Positions 32,581-42,863 of a stretch of DNA of 64,000 bases are shown one piece after another. A program made the position numbers and the translations under genes. The first letter of the stretch is position 1. Each line of letters begins with the position of its first letter. The DNA comes from an uncultured SAR86 cluster bacterium (GTDB lineage Bacteria > Pseudomonadota > Gammaproteobacteria > Magnimaribacterales > Magnimaribacteraceae). The stretch lies in contig CACOVO010000001.1 in NCBI GenBank assembly GCA_902630715.1, forward strand, positions 143,116 to 207,115, given 5' to 3'. The notes under the pieces are model-generated. The model ran no database searches and had not been told where the DNA came from. It worked only from the letters and a program-made list of their open reading frames with translations.

Positions 32581-33378
32581 ATGGAAGACAAGGAATCAAT
32601 TAAAAACATTTGGCAAACTATTCAGGAGGAAACCGAAAGGAGAGTTAAGGCTGAACCAGTACTTGCAAGTTTTTTTCACACAACTGTTTTAGAGCATAGT
32701 TCATTTTCTTCGGCAGTTGCGGACTTGATTGCAAATGACCTTGGCAGCACGTCTGTTCAGCCCATGATGCTTATCAGTGTAATAAAGGATGCTATAAATT
32801 CTAGTGATGAGATTCTGGCAGCAACAGTAATTGATTTAATTGCAGCTAAAGAAAAAGATCCATCATGCAGATATCTTTCTGAGCCACTCTTGTTCTTTAA
32901 GGGTTTCAAATCATTACAGTCTCACAGAGTTGCGAGCTGGCTCTGGCAGAATTCAAGGCATACTTTGGCGCATTATTTTCAAAGTAGGACATCTGAAGTT
33001 TATGGCGTTGATATTCATCCTGCTGCAAAGTTAGGAAAAGGAATCATGATTGATCATGGTACGGGTGTTGTAATCGGCGAAACCTCTGTTGTTGAGGATA
33101 ATGTTTCAATTTTCCAAGGCGTCACCTTGGGAGGTACTGGTAAAGATATAGGAGATAGACATCCAAAAGTAAGAGAGGGAGTTTTATTGAGCGCCTCCTC
33201 TACAATATTGGGTAATGTCGAAATCGGTAGGAATGCTAAAATAGCTGCAGGCAGTGTAGTGCTAAATGATGTTAGAGAAGGAACTACTGTTGCAGGGGTA
33301 CCTGCTAGAGAAGTTGGTAAGTCTGAAGGAAATGTTCCAGCAGATGAGATTGATCACCTTATAGAAAAGGAAAACTGA
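32581..33378 (+). CDS. cysE: Serine O-acetyltransferase
   Basis: Makes O-acetylserine for cysteine synthesis. The N-terminal helical domain (IWQTIQEETERRVKAEPVLASFFHTTVLEH) and the left-handed beta-helix of hexapeptide repeats (from VDIHPAAKLGKGIMIDHGTGVVIGE to AGVPAREVG) are both full length. The catalytic His of IDHGTG and the following GDRHPK are present. At 265 residues it belongs to the E. coli CysE type, which is usually feedback-inhibited by cysteine. The downstream crotonase begins one base after its stop. Confidence 0.94.
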   Translation: MEDKESIKNIWQTIQEETERRVKAEPVLASFFHTTVLEHSSFSSAVADLIANDLGSTSVQPMMLISVIKDAINSSDEILAATVIDLIAAKEKDPSCRYLSEPLLFFKGFKSLQSHRVASWLWQNSRHTLAHYFQSRTSEVYGVDIHPAAKLGKGIMIDHGTGVVIGETSVVEDNVSIFQGVTLGGTGKDIGDRHPKVREGVLLSASSTILGNVEIGRNAKIAAGSVVLNDVREGTTVAGVPAREVGKSEGNVPADEIDHLIEKEN

Positions 33379-33379
33379 A

Positions 33380-34261
33380 ATGAAATATGAAACAATTAAA
33401 TATGAGGTTAGAGAAAATATTCTTACTTTAACCCTTAATAGACCGGAAAGACTTAATGCCTTTACAGGTCAAATGATGGATGAGTTAATTGCTGCATTTG
33501 ATGAGGCCGGTAAAGACGATGACGTAAGAGTCATTATTGTAACAGGAGAGGGAAGGGGATTTTGTGCGGGTGCAGACTTATCTTCTGGATCAAACACCTT
33601 TAATAGAGATATTAGAAATAACAAAGGTGACGAGGTAGATCATAAAAAAGATCCAGAATGGATGAGAGATGGAGGAGGAAGAACTACTCTTGCAATCTAT
33701 GATTGCCCTAAGCCGATAATTGCTGCAATCAATGGCCCAGCTGTGGGAGTGGGAGTCACAATGACACTACCTATGGATATAAGACTGGCCAGTGAAAATT
33801 CTAAATTTGGTTTTGTATTCGCCAGGAGGGGATTAGTACCTGAGGCTGCTTCGAGCTGGTTCCTGCCAAGATTGGTTGGAATAAGCAAGGCACTTGAGTG
33901 GACTTATTCAGGTAAAGTGTTCAGTGCAAAAGAAGCTTTAGACGGCGGGTTAGTAAGATCGGTACATAAGCCTGAAGAGTTATTGAAAGAGGCTAGAAAC
34001 ATTGCTTACGAAATCATTCAAAACACGTCTTCTATTTCAGTATCTCTAACTAGACAAATGTTATGGAAAATGTTGGGAGCTGATCATCCGATGGAAGCTC
34101 ACAAAGTAGATTCGAGATTTATTTATGAGCTTGGAAGGGGTGATGATGCTAAAGAAGGAGTAAACTCTTTTTTAGAAAAAAGATCTCCTGAATTTCCTAA
34201 TAAAGTTTCGAAAGACATGCCCGAACACTATCCTTGGTGGGAGGAGAAAAAATTTAGTTAA
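33380..34261 (+). CDS. Enoyl-CoA hydratase/isomerase family protein
   Basis: A 293-residue crotonase-fold enzyme. NRPERLNAF opens the fold. The oxyanion-hole loop GEGRGFCAGADLSSG (around residue 60) and AAINGPAVGVGVTMTLPMDIRLAS (about 115-138) are conserved. The catalytic glutamates of classical hydratases are partly replaced (RRGLVPEAASSW retains one Glu), a pattern common in the broad bacterial crotonase group. It is co-transcribed with a thioesterase II one base downstream, pointing to fatty-acid or related acyl-CoA metabolism. The specific acyl substrate is unknown. Confidence 0.88.
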   Translation: MKYETIKYEVRENILTLTLNRPERLNAFTGQMMDELIAAFDEAGKDDDVRVIIVTGEGRGFCAGADLSSGSNTFNRDIRNNKGDEVDHKKDPEWMRDGGGRTTLAIYDCPKPIIAAINGPAVGVGVTMTLPMDIRLASENSKFGFVFARRGLVPEAASSWFLPRLVGISKALEWTYSGKVFSAKEALDGGLVRSVHKPEELLKEARNIAYEIIQNTSSISVSLTRQMLWKMLGADHPMEAHKVDSRFIYELGRGDDAKEGVNSFLEKRSPEFPNKVSKDMPEHYPWWEEKKFS

Positions 34262-34262
34262 A

Positions 34263-35132
34263 ATGGCAAAGAAAGCCCTTAATAAATTAATAAAATTATT
34301 AGATTTAGAGACTCTAGAAGAAAATCTTTTTAGAGGTCAAAGTGAAAATATTGGTGGACCAAGAGTTTTTGGAGGCCAGGTTATAGGTCAGGCCCTCACA
34401 GCTGCCGTAAGGACAGTACCTGAAAAAAGGTTTGTTCATTCGCTACACGCTTATTTTCTTCGTCCTGGAGATATGGAGTATCCAATAATTTACGATGTAG
34501 AAAGAACAAGGGACGGAGGCAGTTTTACAACCCGAAGAGTTGTCGCAATTCAGAAGGGTGAGCCAATTTTCGACATGGCGTTATCATTCCATAAAAAAGA
34601 AAAGGGGCCTTCTCATCAAATAGATATGGAGGATATACCCGGCCCTAACGAATGCATAAGCGAGATTGAAATCAAGAAGAAGATGGTCGACAAAGTTCCA
34701 GAAAAATACCGAGATTTTTTCCTAAGAGAGAAGCCAATCGAAATAAGAAATTTACCTGGGGAAGGCATGTTCGAGGAACCAAAAAAGAAACCTCCTCATA
34801 AACATGTTTGGATGAAAGCTGTAGGAAAGCTGCCTGATGATGTCGTCCAACATCAAGCTGTTTTAGCTTATGCTTCAGATATGGGCTTACTGAGCACTTC
34901 CATGAACCCTCATAAGCTCAGTTTTGCAAAGGGTAATGTCATGAGCGCCAGTTTAGATCATGCTATGTGGTTTCATAGACCATTCAGAGCTGATGAGTGG
35001 ATGCTTTATTCGACTGATAGTCCCAGTGCAAGTAATGCAAGAGGCTTCAATCGAGGTAGTGTATATACCAAAGACGGTATTTTAGTAGCTTCAGCAGTAC
35101 AAGAGGGGTTAATGAGGATAGTAAAGAGCTAG
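34263..35132 (+). CDS. tesB: Acyl-CoA thioesterase II
   Basis: A 289-residue double-hotdog thioesterase that hydrolyses acyl-CoA to free acid. N-terminal LFRGQSENIGGPRVFGGQVIGQAL and LHAYFLRPGDMEYPIIYDVERTRDGGSF match TesB. The catalytic Asp is in ASDMGLLST, and the C-terminal LDHAMWFHRPFRADEWMLYSTDSPSASNARGF is diagnostic. It forms a tight pair with the upstream crotonase and overlaps convergent gltD by four bases. Confidence 0.93.
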   Translation: MAKKALNKLIKLLDLETLEENLFRGQSENIGGPRVFGGQVIGQALTAAVRTVPEKRFVHSLHAYFLRPGDMEYPIIYDVERTRDGGSFTTRRVVAIQKGEPIFDMALSFHKKEKGPSHQIDMEDIPGPNECISEIEIKKKMVDKVPEKYRDFFLREKPIEIRNLPGEGMFEEPKKKPPHKHVWMKAVGKLPDDVVQHQAVLAYASDMGLLSTSMNPHKLSFAKGNVMSASLDHAMWFHRPFRADEWMLYSTDSPSASNARGFNRGSVYTKDGILVASAVQEGLMRIVKS

Positions 35133-36580
35133 GGCAGGGTGGTTTCACCCATAAGGAAGTTATCAATTTCCCTAGCAGCAGCTCTCCCTTCATTTATCGC
35201 CCACACCACTAAAGATTGACCTCTTCTGCAGTCGCCAGCTGCAAATACTTTCGGATTGGAAGTTTGATGTACATTGTGCTCCGCTTTGTAATTAGATCTT
35301 TCGTCCAGATCAACACTTAATTCCTCAACTGCATAATGCTCAGGACCTAAAAATCCCATAGCGAGGAGTATTAAATCAGCTTGCCAATCCTTTTCAGTTC
35401 CAGGAACCTCTTGAAAATTGCTATCAACTTCAACTGTTTTAATACCTTTTAAAGATCCATCTTCATTTCTCAAAAATTCTTTACCAGAAATAGAGTAAAC
35501 CCTTGGATCACTCCCATAAACTTCAGCCGATTCTTCATGGCCATAATCAACTTTGTAGACTCTAGGAAAAAGGGGCCATGGATTATTTTCAGTTCTCTCT
35601 TTTGGAGGTTCTGGCATGATTTCAAAATTAACTAAAGATTTGCAACCATGTCTTAATGAAGTTCCTATACAGTCGGTTCCTGTATCTCCTCCCCCTATAA
35701 CAATAACATTCTTATCTTTTGCAGAGATAAACATTCCGTCATCATGATTCGAATCTAAAAGGCTCTTGGTATTAGCTCTTAGAAAGTCCATGGCAAAGTG
35801 TACTCCATCTCCTTCTCGATTTGGGATTGGGAGATCCCTTGGCTTAGTAGCACCAGTAGTCATCAATATAATATCATTTGACTTCTCAAGTTCAGACATG
35901 CTCACTCCATTTGGACCTAACCCTCCGACATCAGAGTTCGTGAAGAACTCTATGCCTTCAGCAATCATCTGTTCAAGCCTTTGATCGAGAATAGATTTTT
36001 CTAATTTCATATTAGGAATGCCATACATCATTAGTCCACCTATGCGGTCTGCTCTTTCATAAACCTTTACATGATGCCCAACACTATTGAGTTGTTGGGC
36101 TGCAGATAAACCAGCTGGTCCAGATCCAACTATTGCAATTTTTTTACCTGTTCGGAAGGAGGGAATGTTAGGTTTTAACCACCCATTTTGGAAACCTTTA
36201 TCGGCGATGGCAAATTCAAGATTCTTTATCGCAACTGGACTTTCGGTGATTCCTAGCACGCAGGCTCCTTCACAAACTGCGGGACAGACTCTTCCAGTAA
36301 CCTCTGGGAAGTTATTGGTTTTCATAAGTCTGTTAAACGCCTCCTCCCATCTATTTTGATAGACAAGATCATTCCATTCGGGAATCAAATTATAGACGGG
36401 ACAACCCTCTCCCGATTGACAAAATGGGACACCACAGTCCATACAACGAGAGGCTTGCGTTTCTAACTTAGGTTCCTGATGCTCCGTATATATTTCTTTA
36501 AAATCAAGCAGCCTTTCTTTGGGAGGCCGATAGGGCGCCACAGCTCTGCTAAATTCTTTAAATCCGGTAGGTTTTCCCAT
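35129..36580 (-). CDS. gltD: Glutamate synthase small subunit
   Basis: NADPH-oxidising flavoprotein subunit that feeds electrons to GltB. The N-terminal cysteine clusters (CMDCGVPFC and the following GCPVYN) carry 4Fe-4S centres. The FAD-binding VGSGPAGLSAAQQL (about residues 151-164) and the NADPH-binding VIGGGDTGTDCIGTSLR are intact, and the AAGDCRRGQSLVVWAI terminus is typical. It follows gltB with a two-base gap, a classical gltBD operon in the same order as in Pseudomonas. Confidence 0.97.
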   Translation of the reverse strand: MGKPTGFKEFSRAVAPYRPPKERLLDFKEIYTEHQEPKLETQASRCMDCGVPFCQSGEGCPVYNLIPEWNDLVYQNRWEEAFNRLMKTNNFPEVTGRVCPAVCEGACVLGITESPVAIKNLEFAIADKGFQNGWLKPNIPSFRTGKKIAIVGSGPAGLSAAQQLNSVGHHVKVYERADRIGGLMMYGIPNMKLEKSILDQRLEQMIAEGIEFFTNSDVGGLGPNGVSMSELEKSNDIILMTTGATKPRDLPIPNREGDGVHFAMDFLRANTKSLLDSNHDDGMFISAKDKNVIVIGGGDTGTDCIGTSLRHGCKSLVNFEIMPEPPKERTENNPWPLFPRVYKVDYGHEESAEVYGSDPRVYSISGKEFLRNEDGSLKGIKTVEVDSNFQEVPGTEKDWQADLILLAMGFLGPEHYAVEELSVDLDERSNYKAEHNVHQTSNPKVFAAGDCRRGQSLVVWAINEGRAAAREIDNFLMGETTLP

Positions 36581-36582
36581 AT

Positions 36583-39500
36583 TTAGACTGCCTGTTTCCT
36601 AAGATTAATTTCTTCTAAGACTCTCTTATAATCAGTTGGCATAACTTTAACAAAGTTTTTTAAACTTGTTGGCCAATCATCTAACAACTGTTTTGCGATA
36701 TTAGAATCTGTATATTTGTAATGGTTACTAATAAGTTTTTTTAATTCTTTTATTTCTTTGTCATTTGTGAGCTTTTCAAGCTCAAATGTGTCCAAATTAC
36801 ATTTCTGTTCAAATTTATCTTGAGGATCATAAACGTAAGCTTCACCTCCGCTCATTCCAGCTCCGAAATTTCTTCCTGTTTCTCCAAGGATAACAGCCTT
36901 TCCTCCAGTCATGTATTCACAACCATGATCTCCAATTCCTTCAACTACAACAGTAGCGCCACTATTACGAACACAGAATCTTTCTGCTGCAATTCCACTG
37001 AAGTACGCTTCACCTGATGTAGCTCCATATAATGCAACATTTCCTAAGATAATGTTTTCTTCAGCTTTAAAACTGCTTTCTTTAGGAGGATAAATAATAA
37101 GTTTTCCTCCAGATAAGCCTTTTCCAACAAAGTCATTTGCATCTCCTTCTAAAGTAAGGGTTATACCTTTTACCAGCCATGCAGCTAAGCTTTGTCCGGC
37201 TGATCCATTGAGTTTAATGTTAATGGTATCTTCAGGAAGACCGTCTGCTTCCCAAACCTTACTGACTTCATTGGATAGCATCGTTCCAACAACTCTATTG
37301 ATATTTATAATTTTTTCTTCAAATTCAACTTTTTTGCCTTTTTCAATAGCTGGTTTACTCTTTTCAATTAAGATATTGTCTAGCGCTTTCTCTAAACCGT
37401 GGTCTTGTTTTTGAGTGTTATAAACTTCTGTATTTTCAAATATTTTTTCAGCTGGTTGCAGTATATTAGAGAAATCTAAACCACTTCTTTTCCAGTGATC
37501 TATCGCAACGTCAGATTCGAGGCAATCAACACGTCCAATCATATCTTCAAGCTTTTTAAATCCTAGTTCTGCCATAATATGTCGTAAGTCTTTTGCAACC
37601 ATGAAAAGGTAATTTACAACATGTTCTGGCTGACCTTTGAATTTTTTCCTGAGCTCTACATCCTGAGTGGCTATACCCACTGGGCATGTATTGAGGTGAC
37701 ATTTTCTCATCATAATGCAACCTAGCGTCACAAGAGGTGCTGTCGCAAATCCAAACTCTTCGGCACCTAAAAGTGCAGCAATAGCAACATCTCTACCTGT
37801 TTTGATTTGACCATCTGTTTGAAGGACCACCCTAGATCGAAGATTATTCATTACCAAAGTCTGATGAGTTTCTGCTACTCCCAGTTCCCAGGGTAATCCT
37901 GCATGTTTAATAGATGTGAGAGGAGAAGCGCCTGTACCTCCATCGTGTCCAGCTATAACTAAATGATCTGTCTTTGCCTTTACTACTCCTGAAGCAATAG
38001 TCCCAACACCAACTTCTGACACAAGCTTTACGCTTATACGTGATGCTCTATTAGCGTTTTTTAGATCATGAATGAGTTGTGCGATATCTTCGATAGAGTA
38101 AATATCATGATGGGGCGGTGGGCTAATAAGTCCAACTCCCGGTGTTGAGTGACGTATTTTAGCTATATACTCGTCGACTTTTTTCCCAGGGAGTTCACCA
38201 CCCTCCCCAGGTTTAGCTCCCTGAGAGATCTTAATTTGTAATTCGTCAGCATTTGTTAAATACCACATTGTGACACCAAATCTTCCAGAAGCTACTTGCT
38301 TGATTGCAGATCTTTTCGATGATCCGTCATCAAGAGTTTTGAACCTTATTGGATCTTCACCTCCCTCACCGGTATTAGATTTTCCTCCAAGCTCATTCAT
38401 GGCAAAAGCCAGAGATTCATGAGATTCAGTTGAGATCGAGCCAAGACTCATAGCTCCGGTTGCAAATCTTTTGACTATTTCTTTCTCAGATTCAACATCT
38501 TCAAGAGGAACTGGAGTATTAATATTTTTGAATTTTAAGAGACCTCTCAATGTGCTATTTTTGGTAGTGTTTTCGTTGGCATGTTTCGCAAATTCCCAAT
38601 AGGCGTCCTCGTTATTTGTTCTTGCAGCAATTTGAAGGCTAGAGATTGTTTTCGGGTCCCACATATGCGAGTCTCCGCCGTTTCTCCAATGGAAATCTCC
38701 TGGATTAGGTAATACTGAAAGTTTCCCTTCGTAATCTTTTGGAAAGCCAAGCTCATGCCTCCTCTCAATTTCTTTCGTAAGTGCTTTGAAATCAACTCCT
38801 TGCACTCGGCTAGCTGTGCCGGGGAAAGATTTTTCTATGATCTCATCAGCAAGTCCAACTGCCTCAAAAATCTGTGCTCCTTTATATGAATGGAGGGTCG
38901 ATATACCTATTTTAGCCATTACCTTCATAATGCCTTTCTTAACACCTTTCTTATAAGCCTTTACCATTGAGTCATAGTCCGATATGTCGGCTTTATCCAA
39001 ATGGCCATCGATTTTGTATTGCCAGATAGCTTCAAAAGCCAAATAAGGATTTATAGCATCAGCTCCGTAACCAAAGAGTAGGCAATGATGATGCACTTCT
39101 CTGGCTTCGCCACTTTCAAGGATGATCCCAACCTTTTTTCTTTTTTGAGAATTGATGAGATGATTATTTACTGTTGAGCATGCAAGTAGCGAGCTTATTG
39201 CAATTCTATCCTTATCAATTTTTTTGTCTGTTAAGATTACAAAGCCGTAACCCTTATCTGATGCATTTTCAGCCTCAGAACATATCTCGTCTAGCCTTTG
39301 TACCATTCCATCATGGCCATCAATCTTAGAGTAAGTGATATCTATTTTTTTTGCCTTCCAACCTTGACCTTTTAACTTGGTAATACCTTGCAGTTCGTTA
39401 TTTGAAAGTATGGGATTTTTTACCCTAAGTCGGTTTGCATTTTCGGGTTTACTTTCAAGAAGATTTTTCTCTGGGCCAATAAGGCATTCGAGAGACATTA

Positions 39501-41142
39501 TTACTTCCTCTCTAATGGAATCTATAGCAGGATTCGTTACTTGGGCAAATAATTGTTTAAAGTAGTCATACAGAAGTCTTGGTTTGTCGGAAAGACATGC
39601 TAGAGCAGCATCATTACCCATTGATCCTAATGGGTCCCTCAACTCTGTTACAAGTGGAAGAAGCATAAATTGCATTGTTTCGGTTGTATAACCGAATGAT
39701 TGCATTCTTGGGATTAAATCAGATAGGATTTCAGGTTCATGCGGAAAATCAGAAATTTTTTCTAGATCAACAACTTGATCTTCAACCCATTTTCCATAAG
39801 GATTAGATTCACATATTTCATTTTTTATCTCTTCGTCAGGTATCATTCTTCCTTGTTCAAAATCAATTAAGAACATTTTTCCTGGCTGAAGCCTGCCTTT
39901 GAGTAAAACTTCTTTAGGGTCCACTTTAAGGACACCTACTTCCGATGCCATTATTACTTTGTCTGTTTTGGTTACATAGTAACGACTCGGCCTCAACCCA
40001 TTTCTGTCTAAAACAGCCCCTACGCATTTGCCATCAGTGAATACAATAGATGCTGGACCATCCCATGGCTCCATGACGGATGAAGAGAATTCGTAGAAAC
40101 TCTTCTTTTGTTCCGGCATATTGACATCTGATTGCCAAGCTTCAGGAATCATCATCATAATAGATTCCTTCAAGCTTCTCCCATTCAGCAAAAGAAATTC
40201 GAGAACATTATCAAAACTTCCAGAGTCAGTACAATCTGCTTCTGCTATTGGGAAAAGATCTTTAAGGTTAGACTTGAAATATTCACTTTCAGCAAGTCCT
40301 TGTCTTGAAAGCATCGCATTCATATTTCCTTTCAGAGTATTAATTTCTCCGTTATGACACATATAACGGTTTGGTTGCGCTCTATCCCAAGATGGAAATG
40401 TATTAGTGCTAAATCTAGAATGAACCATTGCGAGATGCGTCTTGAATTCTTCGTTTTCTAAATCTGGATAAAAAGGAAAAAGTTGCGCCGGTGTCAACAT
40501 ACCTTTGTAAGCCATGACTGTAGAAGATAAGCTGCAAGCGTACAAAAGACTTCTTTCCTCTAGGGAGGTATTATTTCTAAGGGAGTGTGTAAACTTCTTT
40601 CTAACCAAATAGACTTCTCTTTCAAAATCTTCTTGTGATGTTTCTTTATTATTTCCTACCAGCAGCTGGGATATATATGGCTGTGCAGCGAGGGCTGCAG
40701 GTCCGACGTCAGCTTTTTTATGATCGGTAGGAACTTTCCTCCATCCTAATAATTGCAAGCCTTGGTCACTTACTGTCTTTTCGATTTCTTCAATGCAGAA
40801 GGCTCTCTCATTTTCATTTTGAGGCAGGAAAATATTCCCAACTGCGTAATTGCCTTGATCAGGCAAACTGAAATTTAGTTTTTTTGCTTCTATACGAAAA
40901 AAATTGTCGGGTATGGCCATTAAAATACCAGCACCATCTCCAGTATTTTCTTCAAAGCCACAACCTCCTCTGTGATCCATTCTTGAGTTGATGTGAAAGG
41001 CATCATCCATAATTTCTCTGGAGGGTATTCCCTTAATGTTAGCTACTAAGCCTACTCCACAGGAATCTTTTTCAAATTGTGGATCATAAAGCCCCCTTTT
41101 CGGTGGAAGACCGAATTTAGATGGCTTTATTTTTTTGTTCAT
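36583..41142 (-). CDS. gltB: Glutamate synthase large subunit
   Basis: A 1,519-residue subunit that moves the glutamine amide to 2-oxoglutarate, making two glutamates. The class II glutaminase nucleophile is Cys28 of SCGVGLVANIKG, so a 27-residue propeptide would be removed. The central domain and the FMN-binding synthase domain (SRISVKLVSEVGVGTIASGVVKAKTD) follow. The 3Fe-4S cluster is CIMMRKCHLNTCPVG, and a C-terminal GXGXG beta-helix ends the protein. It joins the ammonium modules at the right end in the GS/GOGAT nitrogen pathway. A TACAAT on the minus strand at 41236-41231 may be its -10. Confidence 0.97.
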   Translation of the reverse strand: MNKKIKPSKFGLPPKRGLYDPQFEKDSCGVGLVANIKGIPSREIMDDAFHINSRMDHRGGCGFEENTGDGAGILMAIPDNFFRIEAKKLNFSLPDQGNYAVGNIFLPQNENERAFCIEEIEKTVSDQGLQLLGWRKVPTDHKKADVGPAALAAQPYISQLLVGNNKETSQEDFEREVYLVRKKFTHSLRNNTSLEERSLLYACSLSSTVMAYKGMLTPAQLFPFYPDLENEEFKTHLAMVHSRFSTNTFPSWDRAQPNRYMCHNGEINTLKGNMNAMLSRQGLAESEYFKSNLKDLFPIAEADCTDSGSFDNVLEFLLLNGRSLKESIMMMIPEAWQSDVNMPEQKKSFYEFSSSVMEPWDGPASIVFTDGKCVGAVLDRNGLRPSRYYVTKTDKVIMASEVGVLKVDPKEVLLKGRLQPGKMFLIDFEQGRMIPDEEIKNEICESNPYGKWVEDQVVDLEKISDFPHEPEILSDLIPRMQSFGYTTETMQFMLLPLVTELRDPLGSMGNDAALACLSDKPRLLYDYFKQLFAQVTNPAIDSIREEVIMSLECLIGPEKNLLESKPENANRLRVKNPILSNNELQGITKLKGQGWKAKKIDITYSKIDGHDGMVQRLDEICSEAENASDKGYGFVILTDKKIDKDRIAISSLLACSTVNNHLINSQKRKKVGIILESGEAREVHHHCLLFGYGADAINPYLAFEAIWQYKIDGHLDKADISDYDSMVKAYKKGVKKGIMKVMAKIGISTLHSYKGAQIFEAVGLADEIIEKSFPGTASRVQGVDFKALTKEIERRHELGFPKDYEGKLSVLPNPGDFHWRNGGDSHMWDPKTISSLQIAARTNNEDAYWEFAKHANENTTKNSTLRGLLKFKNINTPVPLEDVESEKEIVKRFATGAMSLGSISTESHESLAFAMNELGGKSNTGEGGEDPIRFKTLDDGSSKRSAIKQVASGRFGVTMWYLTNADELQIKISQGAKPGEGGELPGKKVDEYIAKIRHSTPGVGLISPPPHHDIYSIEDIAQLIHDLKNANRASRISVKLVSEVGVGTIASGVVKAKTDHLVIAGHDGGTGASPLTSIKHAGLPWELGVAETHQTLVMNNLRSRVVLQTDGQIKTGRDVAIAALLGAEEFGFATAPLVTLGCIMMRKCHLNTCPVGIATQDVELRKKFKGQPEHVVNYLFMVAKDLRHIMAELGFKKLEDMIGRVDCLESDVAIDHWKRSGLDFSNILQPAEKIFENTEVYNTQKQDHGLEKALDNILIEKSKPAIEKGKKVEFEEKIININRVVGTMLSNEVSKVWEADGLPEDTINIKLNGSAGQSLAAWLVKGITLTLEGDANDFVGKGLSGGKLIIYPPKESSFKAEENIILGNVALYGATSGEAYFSGIAAERFCVRNSGATVVVEGIGDHGCEYMTGGKAVILGETGRNFGAGMSGGEAYVYDPQDKFEQKCNLDTFELEKLTNDKEIKELKKLISNHYKYTDSNIAKQLLDDWPTSLKNFVKVMPTDYKRVLEEINLRKQAV

Positions 41143-41267
41143 ATTTATTTAAAAGTGTCGTAGACAACTCAGCTAAAATTTTTCAGCTGATTTTAAAAAA
41201 AATTTGTTTTTAGGCCGGCGTAGAAGCCCTATTGTAGCATTTTTAAGCTTTTCTGAAAAGTTAGGAA

Positions 41268-42338
41268 TTAAATTTCAATGGAACTTAGAATTGTATTTAC
41301 ATCAGGATTTTTTTTGATTTCTGCTTCGCCAATAGCTTTAAGAACAATAAAATTCAATACATCACCGGTCTTTTTCTTATCGGAAGACATCATTTGATGC
41401 AAAAGTATTGGGTCGAATTTTGTAGATAATAAATTTTCAGTTAAAACCACTTTAATCAAGGTTTTTACTCTTTCGGCCTCATTCAGGTCAAGACCTGAAA
41501 TATTTACTGACAGGTTTAATGCCATAATCATTCCTAAAGCTACTGCTTCACCATGAGAAAATTCTTCAAAATTACCATACATTTCAATGGCATGGCCAAA
41601 AGTATGCCCAAAGTTTAGCCACTTTCTTATTCCCTTCTCAGTTTCATCTTTTGAAACTACTGATTCTTTTAATTCAATTGATCTTGAAACGGCAAATTTA
41701 AAAACAGAAGAATTTTTGCTAAGTAAGTCATTAATATTTTCTTCAAGCCAAATAAAAAATTTATAGTCCAAAATAGCGGCGTGTTTGATTATTTCTGAGA
41801 GCCCATCGGTTATCTGCCTTGCATTGAGCGAAGTTAAAAAACACATATCGCTTATAACTTTATTTGGCTGATGAAATGCTCCAATCATGTTTTTGCCTTT
41901 TTTGTGATTTATTGCAGTTTTTCCGCCAACAGATGCATCAACTTGAGAAAGCAATGTAGTTGGAATTAATATGAAATCGACGCCTCTTTGAAAGGTCGCA
42001 GCAGCGAATCCTGTCATATCACATATTATGCCTCCACCTAATGCATATAGGATGCAATCTCTGCTGTAACCAATGTCCATAAGTGAATCATGAATTTTTT
42101 GAAGAGAAGAAAAAGACTTCTCTTCTTCGCTTGCTTTCATTTTAATTGAATGGAATTTCAAAGATTTTTTACCAAGAATCTTTTCGACCTTTTGTATTAG
42201 ATTTTCCGGTACTCCATCATCAACAACAAGAAAGACCTCTTTATTGAAAGCATCTGCAAAATTATCTGTAATTAAAAGATTTTCGCCAACAATGACTTCA
42301 TAATTTTTTGATTCTGTTTTTATTTCGATTCTATCCAT
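41268..42338 (-). CDS. aroB: 3-dehydroquinate synthase
   Basis: Second step of the shikimate pathway, converting DAHP to 3-dehydroquinate with NAD and a divalent metal. Conserved blocks include ALGGGIICDMTGFAAATFQRGV (NAD binding), PTTLLSQVDASVGGKTAINHKKGKNMIGAFHQP, EIIKHAAI, the FGHTFGHAIE metal site and HGEAVALGM. The 356-residue length is normal. It overlaps aroK by eight bases, so the pair is translationally coupled as in most gammaproteobacteria. Confidence 0.96.
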   Translation of the reverse strand: MDRIEIKTESKNYEVIVGENLLITDNFADAFNKEVFLVVDDGVPENLIQKVEKILGKKSLKFHSIKMKASEEEKSFSSLQKIHDSLMDIGYSRDCILYALGGGIICDMTGFAAATFQRGVDFILIPTTLLSQVDASVGGKTAINHKKGKNMIGAFHQPNKVISDMCFLTSLNARQITDGLSEIIKHAAILDYKFFIWLEENINDLLSKNSSVFKFAVSRSIELKESVVSKDETEKGIRKWLNFGHTFGHAIEMYGNFEEFSHGEAVALGMIMALNLSVNISGLDLNEAERVKTLIKVVLTENLLSTKFDPILLHQMMSSDKKKTGDVLNFIVLKAIGEAEIKKNPDVNTILSSIEI

Positions 42339-42843
42339 TTGCCAGGCTATCTAAATTCTTTAAGATTTCATCCACAGCCATATCGGGATTACTTTTCTCA
42401 TTAATTGTCAAATCCGAACATTCTTCATAAAAGGGAGCTCTCTCATTAGCTAATTTACGCAGAATTTCTTCTTTATTTGACTCATTTGAGATGAGCGGCC
42501 TTTTGGAATCATTTAATGTCCTTTCTAGTTGAGTTTGTATCGAAACTTTAAGGTATATGACTTTGAGTTTTTTCAAACTAGTTCTATTTTCTTCTTTAAG
42601 GACAATCCCGCCTCCTGTTGAGATAACACAATTATCTAACTTAATTAGTTCCTCAAACACATCTGACTCTCTCTCACGGAATCCACTCTCTCCCTCAATA
42701 TCAAAAATCCAAGAAATACTAGCCCCAGCTTTTTTTTCAAGTTGCTCATCGGTATCAAAGAAATCCAAACCCATTCTTTTCGAGAGTTTTTTACCTACAA
42801 CTGATTTACCAGAAGCCATAGGACCAATAATTATTAGCTTCAT
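42331..42843 (-). CDS. aroK: Shikimate kinase
   Basis: Phosphorylates shikimate. P-loop GPMASGKSVVGKKL is near residue 7, DTDEQLE binds shikimate, and VISTGGGIVL and the RPLI lid follow. I chose the ATG at 42843 (MKLIIIG) because homologues begin there. The open frame extends 14 codons further, but those would cross the promoter and the start of mrcA. Only six bases separate this ATG from a minus-strand TATAAT, and the AGGAG upstream is 13 bases away and would precede the predicted transcript start. Leaderless translation is therefore likely. Confidence 0.93.
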   Translation of the reverse strand: MKLIIIGPMASGKSVVGKKLSKRMGLDFFDTDEQLEKKAGASISWIFDIEGESGFRERESDVFEELIKLDNCVISTGGGIVLKEENRTSLKKLKVIYLKVSIQTQLERTLNDSKRPLISNESNKEEILRKLANERAPFYEECSDLTINEKSNPDMAVDEILKNLDSLANG

Positions 42844-42849
42844 TAAGTT

Positions 42850-42857
42850 ATTATAAC
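42850..42857. promoter_or_regulatory. Shared divergent -10 element for aroK and mrcA
   Basis: The eight bases ATTATAAC hold two overlapping -10 hexamers. On the minus strand TATAAT (42855-42850) lies six bases before the aroK ATG. On the plus strand TATAAC (42852-42857) lies six bases before the mrcA ATG. The two start codons are only 20 bp apart. Both transcripts would start at or next to their ATG, and both polymerases cannot occupy the site at once. The -35 regions would lie inside the opposing gene and are not consensus. Confidence 0.5.
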
Positions 42858-42863
42858 TCCTAG